DNA from: Planococcus rifietoensis
GTDB lineage: Bacteria; Bacillota; Bacilli; Bacillales_A; Planococcaceae
Length of the DNA: 64,000 nucleotides
NCBI RefSeq assembly: GCF_001465795.2
Contig: NZ_CP013659.2
Location: forward strand, 2,250,501 to 2,314,500
Direction: 5' to 3'
The notes beneath the pieces were generated by a model. That model did not search any database, had not been told where the DNA came from, and saw only the letters and a list, made by a program, of their open reading frames with translations. The position numbers were made by a program, and so were the translations under genes. This document shows positions 25,923 to 34,263 of the stretch, in pieces. Position 1 is the stretch's first letter, and the number at the start of each line of letters is the position of its first letter.

Positions 25923-26963
25923 ATGAAGATCATAGATGCTGCGTTACCAGAAGAGACGGTTCATTTAGCTGTAGAACAATCGCCGGTGTGGGAATGGATC
26001 GTGGGGATTGCGGGCTATACGCACGGGCAATTGCGCCTCACGTTTGAAATGGATGATGAATGGACACAGGATGCACAAGCGATGCCTGCTTCTTTGCTCG
26101 ACTCACTGGCAAAGATCGAAGAGACGAATTTATGGTACGGCTTGCTGTTGTTGCAAAATAAGTTCGGGGCCAAGTCAGTGGATGAATTTATCAAGCGGCT
26201 GGCTGAGATTTCAGAGGAGCGATTTTACGATGTTTTACTGCCCTATCATAGCCGGTCTGCAGAAGCGCTACGGGAACAGGCGGCACAACACCCTGAAGAC
26301 AGTGGCTGGTGGTCTTCTTATGCCAATTTGTTTGAAGGGCATGCATACCTGAGTGGATACGTATGGCAACTTTACGGACATACAAGAGCCGAGCTAAGCG
26401 AATTGTTTATGGCGGTGTTAGGCGAATGGCAAGATTGGATGGCTGAGAAACCGTATATTTCAAAATGGTTGAAAGCACTGGCGTTTGAAGAACAGCAGCA
26501 TCGCGAGCTTGATTCGGCGAATGCGATAAAGGAAATCGAGCGCGTGGCGGGTGTTGCGTATGCGCCGGAGCCTTCGATTTGGTCGGTCAAGCTCATCCCG
26601 CATGTGTCGTACCGGCCGTGGCTGCTGACGATTCGTACGGCTGATGTGAAATTGTTTTTCTATCCGGTCAGCGAACAGCAGATTCTCGATCCGGAAGTGC
26701 CGCCGAACGAATTGATCCAAGGGCATAAAGCGCTTGGCGACGGGCTGCGCTTGAATGTCTTGCATTATTTACGCCAGGGCCCCGCTCCCTTGCAGGAAAT
26801 GAGTCAGCGCTTCAAAATGTCCAAGACGACTTTGCATCATCAATTGGCTTTGTTGAAAGCAGCGAAGTTTGTCAAGGTCGATAAAGGCGTCTATTCGATT
26901 CAGCCAGAGAAACTCAAAGCGTTTTCTACTCAATTGAACCGATATTTAAAACTGGATGAGTGA
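25923..26963 (+). CDS. ArsR-type winged-helix regulator with long N-terminal domain (DUF5937-like)
   Basis: 346 residues. The C-terminal 90 residues form a winged helix: LGDGLRLNVLHYLRQGPAPL, MSQRFKMSKTTLHHQLALLK (recognition helix), VDKGVYSI wing. The N-terminal 250 residues are an uncharacterised alpha/beta domain seen in similar long ArsR-like regulators. No Cys metal site is visible, so metal sensing is unlikely. ATG at 25923 has AAGGAGG eight bases before it. Single-gene unit; no obvious target next to it. Confidence 0.78.
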   Translation: MKIIDAALPEETVHLAVEQSPVWEWIVGIAGYTHGQLRLTFEMDDEWTQDAQAMPASLLDSLAKIEETNLWYGLLLLQNKFGAKSVDEFIKRLAEISEERFYDVLLPYHSRSAEALREQAAQHPEDSGWWSSYANLFEGHAYLSGYVWQLYGHTRAELSELFMAVLGEWQDWMAEKPYISKWLKALAFEEQQHRELDSANAIKEIERVAGVAYAPEPSIWSVKLIPHVSYRPWLLTIRTADVKLFFYPVSEQQILDPEVPPNELIQGHKALGDGLRLNVLHYLRQGPAPLQEMSQRFKMSKTTLHHQLALLKAAKFVKVDKGVYSIQPEKLKAFSTQLNRYLKLDE

Positions 26964-27111
26964 CAAGCAGTTCCAATACGAGACGATGACATGACTTAGG
27001 TCTGCCCCAGTAGTTTATTGAATTGGTCTCATAAGGTATCTATTTGTGCTAAAGCCCTGTACACTTGCCCAAATGGAATGGATAGCTTCTTCCGTTTAGA
27101 GGAGAGAGCAC

Positions 27112-27798
27112 ATGACTCAAGAAAAAACGGTCGAATCCATCATCAGCGGTTTCACTGTATCCATCTTGCGGGAGCATTTCGGCAAAGGGCCAAGCTCAGT
27201 GTATGTGACCATCTACAAATCATTCGTCTGCATTCAGATCCGGGATTTCCTGGCGCCGATAGAGAGAATCCTATTGGATCAGAATGAAAAGAACCGTGTG
27301 TTGAAAACCAGGGATTTATTGATGGTTGAATTAATGGCCGAATTCAAGAGGAATTTCTGGAAGCAAGCCGACCTCAATGTCATGGAGTTGTATGCCGATT
27401 GGAATTTGGACGATCATTCCGGCATGATTCTGGGGGTATTGGAAGAACCAAAATCGCATAAACTCAGGTGGCCGGAAGAAGTGGACGAAACGGAACTCCG
27501 GAAAGAAGTGATCCGTTTAAGCATCGCCGGACAGAAAGAACCGGAAGAAACCAATTTCTTTTGGCTGAACGACCGGACACTGCTCATTGAACGAATCGGC
27601 ATTTTTACTTTGCTGGAGAAAGAACTGATCAAAAATGAATTTCAGGAAGCCTTGAAACTGGCAAAACGACCGCTGGAGTATATGTTATTTGCAGAATCGG
27701 AAGTGCCCGCAATCGTCAACCGCCCGTTAATCGGCAGTTATGTTGACTGGGACTTTGAAGAAGATAAAGGCTACGCGCTACTGGCCTTTAAAAAATAA
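27112..27798 (+). CDS. MpsC/DUF2294-family protein, two-domain form
   Basis: 228 residues. The first 110 residues carry FTVSILREHFGKGPSSVYVT, IRDFLAPIERILL and LKTRDLLMVELMAEFKRNF, the DUF2294 signature; a looser second copy follows (EVIRLSIAGQ, ERIGIFTLLEKELI). Such proteins are annotated as MpsC, linked to the MpsAB Na+/bicarbonate system, but no mpsA or mpsB lies here, so the role is unclear. GAGGAGAG precedes the ATG. No transmembrane segment is seen. Confidence 0.72.
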   Translation: MTQEKTVESIISGFTVSILREHFGKGPSSVYVTIYKSFVCIQIRDFLAPIERILLDQNEKNRVLKTRDLLMVELMAEFKRNFWKQADLNVMELYADWNLDDHSGMILGVLEEPKSHKLRWPEEVDETELRKEVIRLSIAGQKEPEETNFFWLNDRTLLIERIGIFTLLEKELIKNEFQEALKLAKRPLEYMLFAESEVPAIVNRPLIGSYVDWDFEEDKGYALLAFKK

Positions 27799-27810
27799 GC
27801 CTAGCTTCAC

Positions 27811-27900
27811 TCCCCCGGACCTGTCGTGGCAACGCGACAGCCCGGGGGGTTATCGTGACAATGGCTGTTCATCCCCGCCGCCTAAGCAGGCGCTGTTGAT
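27811..27900 (+). other. GC-rich hairpins after the MpsC-like gene
   Basis: CCCCCGGacCTGTCG pairs with CGACAGcCCGGGGG, followed by a second small stem GCCTaagcAGGC. There is no clear T run, so it may be a weak terminator or an RNA structure. The remaining DNA to 28204 holds a sigma-B-like promoter and a terminator (listed separately). Confidence 0.4.
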
Positions 27901-27983
27901 TTGTGATGCGAAAGCTATTTTTTCTAAACTTTAGGTAAATTTTCATAACAAGCGTTTCTTTCTAACTATTTTCTAAATAGTCA

Positions 27984-28010
27984 GTTTACTTAATGAAATA
28001 AATTGGGTAT
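27984..28010 (+). promoter_or_regulatory. Putative sigma-B promoter
   Basis: GTTTAC-N15-GGGTAT, close to the sigma-B consensus GTTTAA-N12-15-GGGTAT. Predicted start near 28018. Confidence 0.55.
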
Positions 28011-28017
28011 GGTGTAA

Positions 28018-28158
28018 TTGTACAAGTTATCAATGAACGCAAAGCAACTGCCTTTTTCATTTTAAAGGCCAACCCAATAATGAATCGGTCGTATACACCA
28101 GACACCAGTGCTGGAGGTAGCGCCAAAAAGAATGTTCTATTCTTTTTGGCGCTTTTTT
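28018..28158 (+). ncRNA. Candidate small RNA or attenuated leader
   Basis: A roughly 140-base stretch bounded by the sigma-B-like promoter and a strong terminator (28119-28158, stem AGCGCCAAAAAGAA/TTCTTTTTGGCGCT then six T). It contains a CCAG...CACCAGTGCTGG fold and no ORF with a ribosome site. It could be an independent stress-induced small RNA or the leader of the GNAT gene at 28205. Confidence 0.45.
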
Positions 28159-28204
28159 AATGGCCTTTTCATCGATGAAGCATATTTGAGAAGGAGGGAT
28201 TTGA

Positions 28205-28567
28205 ATGATGATTGAATACGAACCACGCCACCGGGAGGCTGTACTGCGCTTGCTTTCCCATCTACCCACAGCCCAGCAAGGAGTTTCAGTCCAGCAAATA
28301 CTCAGCGCCTACGAAAGACAACCGGAGCGCCGATTGTATCTATGGGAGGAAAATGAAAAAGTGGTTGGAGTGATCGGCATCCACATACAGAAACAAACCT
28401 TTGCTGTGCAGCACATCGCCGTTCACCCTTCCTTCCGCAATCGAGGAATCGGCAGTGCCTTGATTCAAGCCGTACAGGAAGAATACGTATCACAAGCAAT
28501 GTGCTCAACTCAAGAAACCAAAGATTTTCTGGACAGATGCTGGCACAAGCAATCTCAATTTAGTTGA
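28205..28567 (+). CDS. Short GNAT acetyltransferase (RibT-like)
   Basis: 120-residue GNAT domain. The acetyl-CoA site is HPSFRNRGIGSALIQAV (about residues 79-95), preceded by beta-strands VVGVIGIHI and AVQHIAV. Size and N-terminus (MIEYEPRHREAVLRLLSHL) resemble RibT, the small GNAT of Bacillus riboflavin loci, but no rib genes are near. AAGGAGGG lies before the ATG. The gene sits behind a terminator, so it may depend on read-through or its own promoter. Confidence 0.7.
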   Translation: MMIEYEPRHREAVLRLLSHLPTAQQGVSVQQILSAYERQPERRLYLWEENEKVVGVIGIHIQKQTFAVQHIAVHPSFRNRGIGSALIQAVQEEYVSQAMCSTQETKDFLDRCWHKQSQFS

Positions 28568-28610
28568 TTTCCATAAGTCGCGCCGAATACTGGCAGAAAG
28601 GACGATCGAC

Positions 28611-29006
28611 ATGGAGACGTTAACAGCAAGTGCAGCGGAAAAGGTCAAATCCTATTTGGATGCTGAAGTGGAAATTGCTGCAGGCCAGACAGTCGTTAAA
28701 AAATCCCGTGAAATGAAAATTTTTCGGGAGCAGCAATGCTTTACGTGCATCATCGAGCACGATATCTCGTTTGAGAAAGTGAACGCTGACGGCACGGCGT
28801 TGAACCGCGCAGAGATTTTTCTATTGCCTGAAGAGTATCCTTCTTTCCTGTTTGCCTGGAATGATTTCCACATTCCCTTGCCGACCGATTATCGCCAGTG
28901 GCAACAGGTCAATCCGCATATTGTCAGTGTCTGCATGGAGTCGGTCGAAGCGCCAGAAGATTTTGCCGCGCGCTTGGCCGCTGCCTTCAATGCCTTGGAA
29001 GCGTGA
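28611..29006 (+). CDS. Conserved-looking hypothetical protein
   Basis: 131 residues, soluble, no signal peptide or membrane helix. Contains REQQCFTCIIEHDISFEKVN and FLLPEEYPSFLFAWNDFHIP; I do not recognise a family. GAAAGGACGATCGAC precedes the ATG. It follows the GNAT gene by 43 bp and probably shares its transcript; both end at the hairpin at 29098. Confidence 0.55.
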   Translation: METLTASAAEKVKSYLDAEVEIAAGQTVVKKSREMKIFREQQCFTCIIEHDISFEKVNADGTALNRAEIFLLPEEYPSFLFAWNDFHIPLPTDYRQWQQVNPHIVSVCMESVEAPEDFAARLAAAFNALEA

Positions 29007-29097
29007 CTTCTCATCGAATAGAAGCATGTTCTAGAACTCCCTTTCACTGCTTTGGCGACACTTCGGCCTAGGGTGGCCCCCGGCTGAATTTATATAA

Positions 29098-29150
29098 AGC
29101 GACTCCCAAATCAAGCACATCATGCTTGTTCCGGGAGTCGCTGTTTTGTT
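29098..29150. terminator. Bidirectional terminator
   Basis: AGCGACTCCC/GGGAGTCGCT stem with an inner CAAGCAcatcaTGCTTG stem between convergent genes. Confidence 0.75.
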
Positions 29151-29178
29151 GGTTCAAATTCAATTTGTGGCGTACGCA

Positions 29179-29682
29179 TCACACGTCGCGTTCATAGCGA
29201 AGCGATTTGTAGTTGTCGCTTTCCGGCATCCCGTAAGCCGCTTCTTCGTATTGAAACTCAAAGCCGCGCGCTTCGTAAAATGGGATCGCCATGCCGTTGC
29301 CTTTTGCGACCGCCACCCATTGCGTTCTGGCGCCACGTGCTTTTTGGTCTTGTGTGATCGCTTCAAGGAGCTTCGTGCCGATGCCTTGGTATTTGCGATC
29401 CGGATCCAAATAAAGAACGAAGATTTCCGCTACGGTTGCACCGGTGAAACCGCCGCCGCCCGCACCGATGACTTCTCCGTTCTCCACGGCCACAAACCAG
29501 CCGTTCCATTCCTGATTAGTGTTTTCGATTTCACCCATAATGCGCGGCTCGTTATAAAATTTCTCGATGATGCGTTCGATTTCGTCGTGTGGCAATAAAT
29601 CACGATAAGTGCTGCGGTAGCCGGCTGTGCAGACTCTTTTAATGCCCGCTGCGTCTTGTGCTTGTGCTTTACGGATTTCCAT
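29179..29682 (-). CDS. GNAT N-acetyltransferase
   Basis: 167 residues with a full GNAT fold: AQDAAGIKRVCTAGYRSTY at the start, GEVIGAGGGGF on beta 3, FVLYLDPDRKYQGIGTKLLE acetyl-CoA motif (about 91-110), and NGMAIPFYEARGFEFQYEE at the end. Substrate not predictable. A 26-residue membrane peptide gene and a uridine-kinase-like gene lie just upstream on the same strand, with 15-35 bp gaps, so an operon is likely. Confidence 0.85.
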   Translation of the reverse strand: MEIRKAQAQDAAGIKRVCTAGYRSTYRDLLPHDEIERIIEKFYNEPRIMGEIENTNQEWNGWFVAVENGEVIGAGGGGFTGATVAEIFVLYLDPDRKYQGIGTKLLEAITQDQKARGARTQWVAVAKGNGMAIPFYEARGFEFQYEEAAYGMPESDNYKSLRYERDV

Positions 29683-29697
29683 TATGTAATTGCCTCC

Positions 29698-29778
29698 TTA
29701 TCCGAATAAATAGTACAAGATAAGTCCGGTGATGATGCCAAGCGTAAAGAATAGAATGAGTTTTGGTGTTTTTCTCAT
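29698..29778 (-). CDS. 26-residue single-span membrane peptide
   Basis: Encodes MRKTPKLILFFTLGII and a further hydrophobic run ending in LYYLFG. Basic N-terminus, one transmembrane helix. The ATG is preceded by AAAGGAGGAG at good spacing, which argues that it is real. It lies between two genes of the same strand. Function unknown. Confidence 0.6.
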   Translation of the reverse strand: MRKTPKLILFFTLGIITGLILYYLFG

Positions 29779-29812
29779 GGGTCTCCTCCTTTGTTCGTTA
29801 ATTGCTGATGAG

Positions 29813-30391
29813 CTAATCAGCGCCAGCTTCGGGGTGGATTTCCTTCAAGTAGTAATCTTCCGCTTTCCAATAGCGTTGCTCGAATTTCTTCCACTGTTTT
29901 TGCGTTTCGGTATTTTCTCTGCGGAACCGTTTTTCGCGTGGGCTGTCGACATAGCAAAGGAAATCAAAATAAGCACGCCATTCTTTTCTCTGCAGAAAAA
30001 CACCTTCTATGATGATAAGGCTATTTTCGGGGAGGTAAATGCTTTCTGCCCGATGCTGATCGCTTGTTTCATCGTATACCTCCACAGAGAGTTTACTCGC
30101 TGTTTTCAATGGCGCAAGCAAATGTTCTGCCAACTGTTCCAGGTCCCATTGCAGTTTGTAGTATTCTCTCCAGGACTCGATACCGGTTTCATAACGGCGG
30201 TTTCTTTCCACGATATAATCATCCAAATGAAGGAGAACAACCGGCACTCCCTTTTCTACGTAATGACTACATAAAAAGTTTCCTATAGTCGTTTTTCCGG
30301 ACCGGCTTAATCCGTCGATTCCGATAATAACGCGCTCGCCATCCGACGGCACAGGAATCACATCGTTTAGTTTTTGAAGTTCGGTTTCCAT
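29813..30391 (-). CDS. Uridine-kinase-like P-loop phosphotransferase
   Basis: 192-residue nucleoside or nucleotide-type kinase. Walker A is GIDGLSRSGKTTIG (about residue 30), LLHLDDYIVERNRRYETG holds the acceptor-site Asp pair, and IIIEGVFLQRKEW resembles the uridine kinase/phosphoribulokinase core. ATG at 30391 has GGAGG eight bases before it. Related Bacillales proteins are annotated as uridine kinase, but the true substrate is uncertain. Confidence 0.78.
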   Translation of the reverse strand: METELQKLNDVIPVPSDGERVIIGIDGLSRSGKTTIGNFLCSHYVEKGVPVVLLHLDDYIVERNRRYETGIESWREYYKLQWDLEQLAEHLLAPLKTASKLSVEVYDETSDQHRAESIYLPENSLIIIEGVFLQRKEWRAYFDFLCYVDSPREKRFRRENTETQKQWKKFEQRYWKAEDYYLKEIHPEAGAD

Positions 30392-30497
30392 GTCTTTTCC
30401 TCCATTGATAAAGTCTGTTATTTCAAAAGGATTTATCGTAATTAACAAGAATTATACCTTAACAGTTAGACCATTCAGAATAGAAGGAGGAACATCA

Positions 30498-30875
30498 ATG
30501 ATTTCAAAAATCGGGCAGGTCATGGTGTATGTGCGCGACCAGGAAGCGGCGGTCACGTTTTGGACAGAGAAGATGGGCTTTACGGTTCTCGGTGACAAAG
30601 AGAACGAAGGCATGCGGTGGATAGAAATTGCGCCTAGTGAAGACGCAGGAACGAGCATCGTCTTGCACGACAAGAACTTGCTTGAACAGATGGATACGGG
30701 CTTGAATTTGGAGGCTCCGTCGCTATTGTTTTACGCGAATGATTTCGAGCAATTTCGCAACGGACTAGCCGAAAAAGGCGTCACGGTCGGCGATATCGTC
30801 GAGATGCCGACAGGCCGGACCTTCAATTTCGCGGATGCAGAAGACAATTATTTCGCGGTGTTGGAGTCGAATTGA
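30498..30875 (+). CDS. VOC-family (glyoxalase/bleomycin-resistance fold) protein
   Basis: 125 residues with two beta-alpha-beta-beta-beta modules: IGQVMVYVRDQEAAVTFWTE with KMGFTVLGDKE, then LLFYANDFEQFRNGLAEKGV with FADAEDNYFAVLES. The terminal Glu-type metal ligand is present in FAVLE. Role could be a dioxygenase-like or binding protein; not predictable. GAAGGAGG lies before ATG 30498. Convergent with the peroxiredoxin gene across a shared terminator. Confidence 0.85.
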   Translation: MISKIGQVMVYVRDQEAAVTFWTEKMGFTVLGDKENEGMRWIEIAPSEDAGTSIVLHDKNLLEQMDTGLNLEAPSLLFYANDFEQFRNGLAEKGVTVGDIVEMPTGRTFNFADAEDNYFAVLESN

Positions 30876-30881
30876 GCCATG

Positions 30882-30918
30882 AAAAAAAGAGCTTGGAGGG
30901 TATTCTCCAAGCTCTTTG
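30882..30918. terminator. Bidirectional terminator
   Basis: AAAGAGCTTGGAG/CTCCAAGCTCTTT stem with A run on one side and T run on the other. Confidence 0.88.
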
Positions 30919-30927
30919 TATGCTGTC

Positions 30928-31431
30928 TTATTTTAAGTTTTTACGGATGTACGCAGCGATTTTGCGCAATTCTTTTGCGTGCGGACGGCCGAATGGGCTC
31001 GTTTGCTGCTGCTGGTACATGACCTTGCCTTCTTCATCGAGCAAGTAATACGCCGGCTCGCCGTGAATGCCGTGGTCTTCGTACAATGCATCTTCTCCGT
31101 GATGGTAGACACCGTATTGTTTCAGGATGTCTTCAGTCGCATCGGCCAAGATTGGCGAGGTCAAGCCGTGTTTTTCTTTCATTTCATTGAGATCTTGCTG
31201 ATTGTCTGTGGACAAGAACGTGAAATGGATGTCCTTGCCTTCGAAATACGATAGGCTGTCTTGGATTTCCTGCAATTCTTCGTTGCATACTGGGCACCAT
31301 GAGCCTCTGAAGAAAATGACAAAGCGCCAGCCTGGACGTTCGGATAAGTCCTGTTGCAATGAGTAATCTCCGCCTTCAGCGCGCGGCAATGAGAATGATG
31401 GGGCTAAATCCCCTAATTGTAGTCTATTCAT
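30928..31431 (-). CDS. AhpC/TSA-family peroxiredoxin-like protein
   Basis: Thioredoxin-fold peroxidase or disulfide reductase of 167 residues. The active site reads FFRGSWCPVCNEELQEI (about residues 40-56): a CxxC pair instead of the PxxxTxxC of typical peroxiredoxins, so it is closer to the peroxiredoxin-like or bacterioferritin-comigratory side branch. FTFLSTDNQQDL and SPILADATEDILKQYGV are the other core blocks. Cytoplasmic, no signal peptide. GAGGAG lies before the ATG. Confidence 0.88.
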   Translation of the reverse strand: MNRLQLGDLAPSFSLPRAEGGDYSLQQDLSERPGWRFVIFFRGSWCPVCNEELQEIQDSLSYFEGKDIHFTFLSTDNQQDLNEMKEKHGLTSPILADATEDILKQYGVYHHGEDALYEDHGIHGEPAYYLLDEEGKVMYQQQQTSPFGRPHAKELRKIAAYIRKNLK

Positions 31432-31497
31432 GTGAATGCCTCCTCTTATATATAAGTAGTTTACCCGGAATAATAAGCTTTAACCTTTTTCACCGTT

Positions 31498-32163
31498 CTA
31501 TTTCCATTTCAATAAGCCGTTCAAGTCCGAAAATACATAATCCGGCTCTAAGCCGAGCTGTTCGACCGGCGCCTCTTTGCGGTTGATCCACGCGGTCTGG
31601 AAACCGAAATTCTTCGCTCCTGAAATGTCCCAGCCGTTTGAAGACATGAACAAAACTTCGTCGCGCTCGATGTTCAATTGGTCCAAGACGTATTGATAAG
31701 CGGCCGGTGCCGGCTTGAACTGCTTGATCTCATCGACGCTGACGGCTTTGTCGAGCAAGTCCTTAATGCCTGCATTTTCGATCAGGGGATCGAGCATATC
31801 GTGCGAGCCGTTTGAGAACACGACGAGCTGATGATCCTGCAGTTGTTTCAATACCGCTTCTGATTCCTCATAGAGCGGCAAATGCAAATAGGCGTCCATC
31901 AATTGCTGCTCGATGTCATCTGTTGATTCGAGCCCCTCGTCTTCAAGGGCGTATTTCAAGGCGCTGCGGGTGACAGCGTATAGCGTATCGTATTTCCCCA
32001 TCAGTTGGCGCATCATGAAATATTCGACTTGCTTCTTGCGCCACGTCTGGCTAATCGCTTCGCCGTGCCCGGGAAACACTTCTTCGCATTGCTCTTTGAT
32101 GGCGATAACGTCGAACAATGTGCCGTACACATCGAAGACGAACGCTTTGATTGGTTGGTCCAT
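31498..32163 (-). CDS. Type II haloacid dehalogenase-like hydrolase
   Basis: HAD-superfamily enzyme of 221 residues. Motif I FVFDVYGTLFD (nucleophile Asp about 10), motif II VVFSNGSHDML, motif III Lys in IKQFKPAPAAYQYV, and SSNGWDISGAKNFGFQTAWI, which is the diagnostic block of (S)-2-haloacid dehalogenases. The WINRKEAPVEQLG follow-on also fits that group. Physiological substrate in this organism is unknown. AAAGGAGGA precedes the ATG. Confidence 0.9.
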   Translation of the reverse strand: MDQPIKAFVFDVYGTLFDVIAIKEQCEEVFPGHGEAISQTWRKKQVEYFMMRQLMGKYDTLYAVTRSALKYALEDEGLESTDDIEQQLMDAYLHLPLYEESEAVLKQLQDHQLVVFSNGSHDMLDPLIENAGIKDLLDKAVSVDEIKQFKPAPAAYQYVLDQLNIERDEVLFMSSNGWDISGAKNFGFQTAWINRKEAPVEQLGLEPDYVFSDLNGLLKWK

Positions 32164-32243
32164 ATGATCGTCCTCCTTTAATTTCGCTGACGAATTCTAC
32201 TGCTTTTCCTTGTATCCCCTTTTAGGCAGAAAAATAACGGCAT

Positions 32244-32269
32244 TAAAAAAAGCATCTTCTGTGAGATGC
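32244..32269 (-). terminator. Terminator after the broken lipoprotein gene
   Basis: Minus-strand GCATCT/AGATGC stem followed by seven T. It ends the Nudix-kinase-lipoprotein run. Confidence 0.8.
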
Positions 32270-32316
32270 CGTGGGAGTGTATTTAGTTGTCTCGATTGTT
32301 ATCGCACTCAAGAGTA

Positions 32317-32727
32317 TTAATGAATTATAAAATTCTCCGCTGAAAGAAAGCTGTAGAGCTGCTCGGCATGTTTTTCTTCCATTGTGTAGAGTGTATGGGT
32401 GTCTGCTTCATCCATGACGGATCCGTAATCTGCCGACACCCATAAGTAAAATTCTTTTTCACCGAATTCTACTTTGAAATCCGGGTCCACTACATCGGCG
32501 ACGCCTGAGACTTTTTCCGCACGCGAAATGGCTTCGGCAAACAACTCGATCGTTTATTCATCCGTCACTTCGACTCGCGAGTTTTCTTTCACTTCCCCGA
32601 AACTCTTCATTTGATGCAAGACGATCTTATCGACGGATTGTTGTTCGGCGTTAAGTAATCCGTTCTGGCAGGCTGATAAAACAACTAGCATGACCAGGAG
32701 CATGCCGATGATTTGCAGTTTTCTCAC
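32317..32727 (-). pseudogene. Lipoprotein gene interrupted by an in-frame TAA
   Basis: Starts with GTG 32725-32727, overlapping the kinase stop as GTGA. The first part translates to a signal peptide with lipobox VLSACQN and a domain ending EVKENSRVEVTDE, then TAA at 32554-32556, then in the same frame TIELFAEAISRAEKVSGV, YLWVSADYGSVMDEADTHTL and the C-terminus. The two parts together read as one YhfM-like small lipoprotein (about 136 codons) in which a single base change turned a sense codon into TAA. A sequencing error or reinitiation at a downstream TTG are alternatives. Confidence 0.7.
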
Positions 32728-33293
32728 GAGCCGTTCCCCCTAGAAGCTATGATTATGATGTCGGAAATGGCGGCTTCCACTTGCTGTTCATTTGCCACGT
32801 GAATCAGATAATCTGCTTCGTCTGGCGTGGGTGTGACGCCGGGGTTATCGATGGATTCAGCTTGTTGACGCTTGAGGACATCATGAAACGAAGAAACGGT
32901 GCGCAAGATGGATGTGTCTCGCCCAGACTGATCAATTCTCGTTTCCAACAACTCGTCTGCCATGTCAAAGTTTACTAAGATAGTCGTAAAGCCTTTCGAT
33001 CGGTAAAAATCCAACAGCTTCAAACGGCCTTGCCGGTTGCGATTGGCGTTGCACGAAATGACGTGGCAATCGGTTTGATCGACCGCATGATCGACGATGG
33101 TCTGAGTCAGGGCATACTTGATCGCATTCGCCCCCTCTTTCGGGACGAGCACCGGATAATAAGTTTTCAAGATTTCTGCATGATTGTCCTGGTCGACGAC
33201 GATGGCATTGGCAAGCTGTCGCTCGAGTGCTTTGGCGAATGTCGTTTTGCCACTATGGGTTTTGCCGACCGTGATGACCGCTACTCTGTTCAC
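32724..33293 (-). CDS. AAA/P-loop kinase-like protein
   Basis: 189 residues. Walker A is VGKTHSGKTTFAK near the N-terminus, followed by VVDQDNHAEIL (acceptor-side Asp) and VISCNANRNRQGRLKLLDFY, resembling zeta-toxin/uridylate-kinase-like AAA_33 proteins. The probable start is GTG 33293, eight bases after CGGAG; an ATG six codons earlier lacks a site. It lies between a Nudix gene and the broken lipoprotein gene, which begins within its stop codon. Substrate not known. Confidence 0.72.
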   Translation of the reverse strand: MNRVAVITVGKTHSGKTTFAKALERQLANAIVVDQDNHAEILKTYYPVLVPKEGANAIKYALTQTIVDHAVDQTDCHVISCNANRNRQGRLKLLDFYRSKGFTTILVNFDMADELLETRIDQSGRDTSILRTVSSFHDVLKRQQAESIDNPGVTPTPDEADYLIHVANEQQVEAAISDIIIIASRGNGS

Positions 33294-33329
33294 ATGTGCA
33301 ACTCCGTTCATATGGTCTGTGAAAATGGA

Positions 33330-33746
33330 TTACTGGATAGCCGCCGCGCGATTCATGAACGCAACAAGATGTTCTTGATCTTCCGGGTAATCGTGAAGTA
33401 GTTCTTTCAGTTCAGCCTCTGTTTTCCACGTGATTTCGTCGATTTCGTTGTCGGGATCCCGGAAACAAATATCGCCTGAAATGACATCGCATAGAAAATA
33501 ATGGCTGGTGACTTCGTAATTGCCGATTTGCACATGTTTCGTATGAAGCTGTTGCTTCACCTCAATGCGAAAGCCGGTTTCTTCCCACACTTCCCTCACG
33601 CACGCTTGTTGCGGGGATTCGCCCATTTCGATTTCTCCGGAAGGGATGCTCCATTTACCGGATGCCTTCGATTTCACCATGAGGATTTTACCTTGGTCGA
33701 TCACTACTCCAGCTGCGCCTTGCCAAACTTTTTTAATGTCTTCCAC
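33330..33746 (-). CDS. Nudix hydrolase 1
   Basis: 138-residue Nudix pyrophosphohydrolase. The Nudix box begins SGEIEMGESPQQACVREVW and continues EETGF (about residues 37-60), all conserved Glu and Arg present, so it should bind metal and be active. GTG at 33746 is preceded by a G-rich ribosome site; the ATG six codons earlier is not. A second Nudix gene lies just upstream, suggesting tandem genes that diverged in substrate. Could clean up oxidised or non-canonical nucleotides; substrate unknown. Confidence 0.85.
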   Translation of the reverse strand: MEDIKKVWQGAAGVVIDQGKILMVKSKASGKWSIPSGEIEMGESPQQACVREVWEETGFRIEVKQQLHTKHVQIGNYEVTSHYFLCDVISGDICFRDPDNEIDEITWKTEAELKELLHDYPEDQEHLVAFMNRAAAIQ

Positions 33747-33773
33747 AGATTCCCCCCCTAACACTTTAATGCC

Positions 33774-34220
33774 TTAAATATAATCGAGAATTTTAATATC
33801 CATCTCATCCAGGACCCCGATGTCCTCTTTTGTATCCCATAACTTCATTTCCGTCGTTTCGTCGTTTGGCATAAAGGGCTGTAGCTTCTCTACTGTTCCA
33901 AGAAAAACTGGATTGTATTTGATTTCCCGGGTGTCAGTATGCTGTAGCTTGAGCAAGCCTTTGAATTCCAAGTCTTCAACCAACTGGCCGGATTCTTCGT
34001 ATAATTCCCTGACGGCACATTCTTTCGACGTCTCTCCGTCTTCTCTCCTGCCAGCCGGCAGTTCCCATTGCTCGCGCCATTTGTTGTAAACCATCAAATT
34101 TTTGCCGCCGCATTTGATGACTGCAAAAGAACCAGCAATTGTCTCGAACTGATGGATCTCGTGCTCCTCCATAAATAGAAAGTCCAGAAATTGAAAGCCA
34201 TGGCTTCTTGTCGTGTTCAT
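33774..34220 (-). CDS. Nudix hydrolase 2
   Basis: 148 residues. Nudix box GRREDGETSKECAVRELYEE followed by SGQ, complete; the flank YNKWREQWELPA is typical of ADP-sugar or nucleotide pyrophosphatases. ATG 34220 has CGGAGGAG upstream. It begins a run of four same-strand genes (two Nudix, kinase, lipoprotein) with gaps under 40 bp, plausibly one operon. Low identity to Nudix 1 outside the box. Confidence 0.85.
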   Translation of the reverse strand: MNTTRSHGFQFLDFLFMEEHEIHQFETIAGSFAVIKCGGKNLMVYNKWREQWELPAGRREDGETSKECAVRELYEESGQLVEDLEFKGLLKLQHTDTREIKYNPVFLGTVEKLQPFMPNDETTEMKLWDTKEDIGVLDEMDIKILDYI

Positions 34221-34263
34221 CGGTTACTCTCCTCCGTCGTGTATGCTTACAAGCCATATAACT

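Noticed and set aside
28611..29006. Assigning a family to the hypothetical protein at 28.6 kb
   Set aside because: No motif strong enough; left as hypothetical.
29055..29097. T-box-like AGGGTGG near 29.07 kb
   Set aside because: The string CTAGGGTGGCCCCCGG has no stem I, no CCGTTA block and lies between convergent genes; a chance match.
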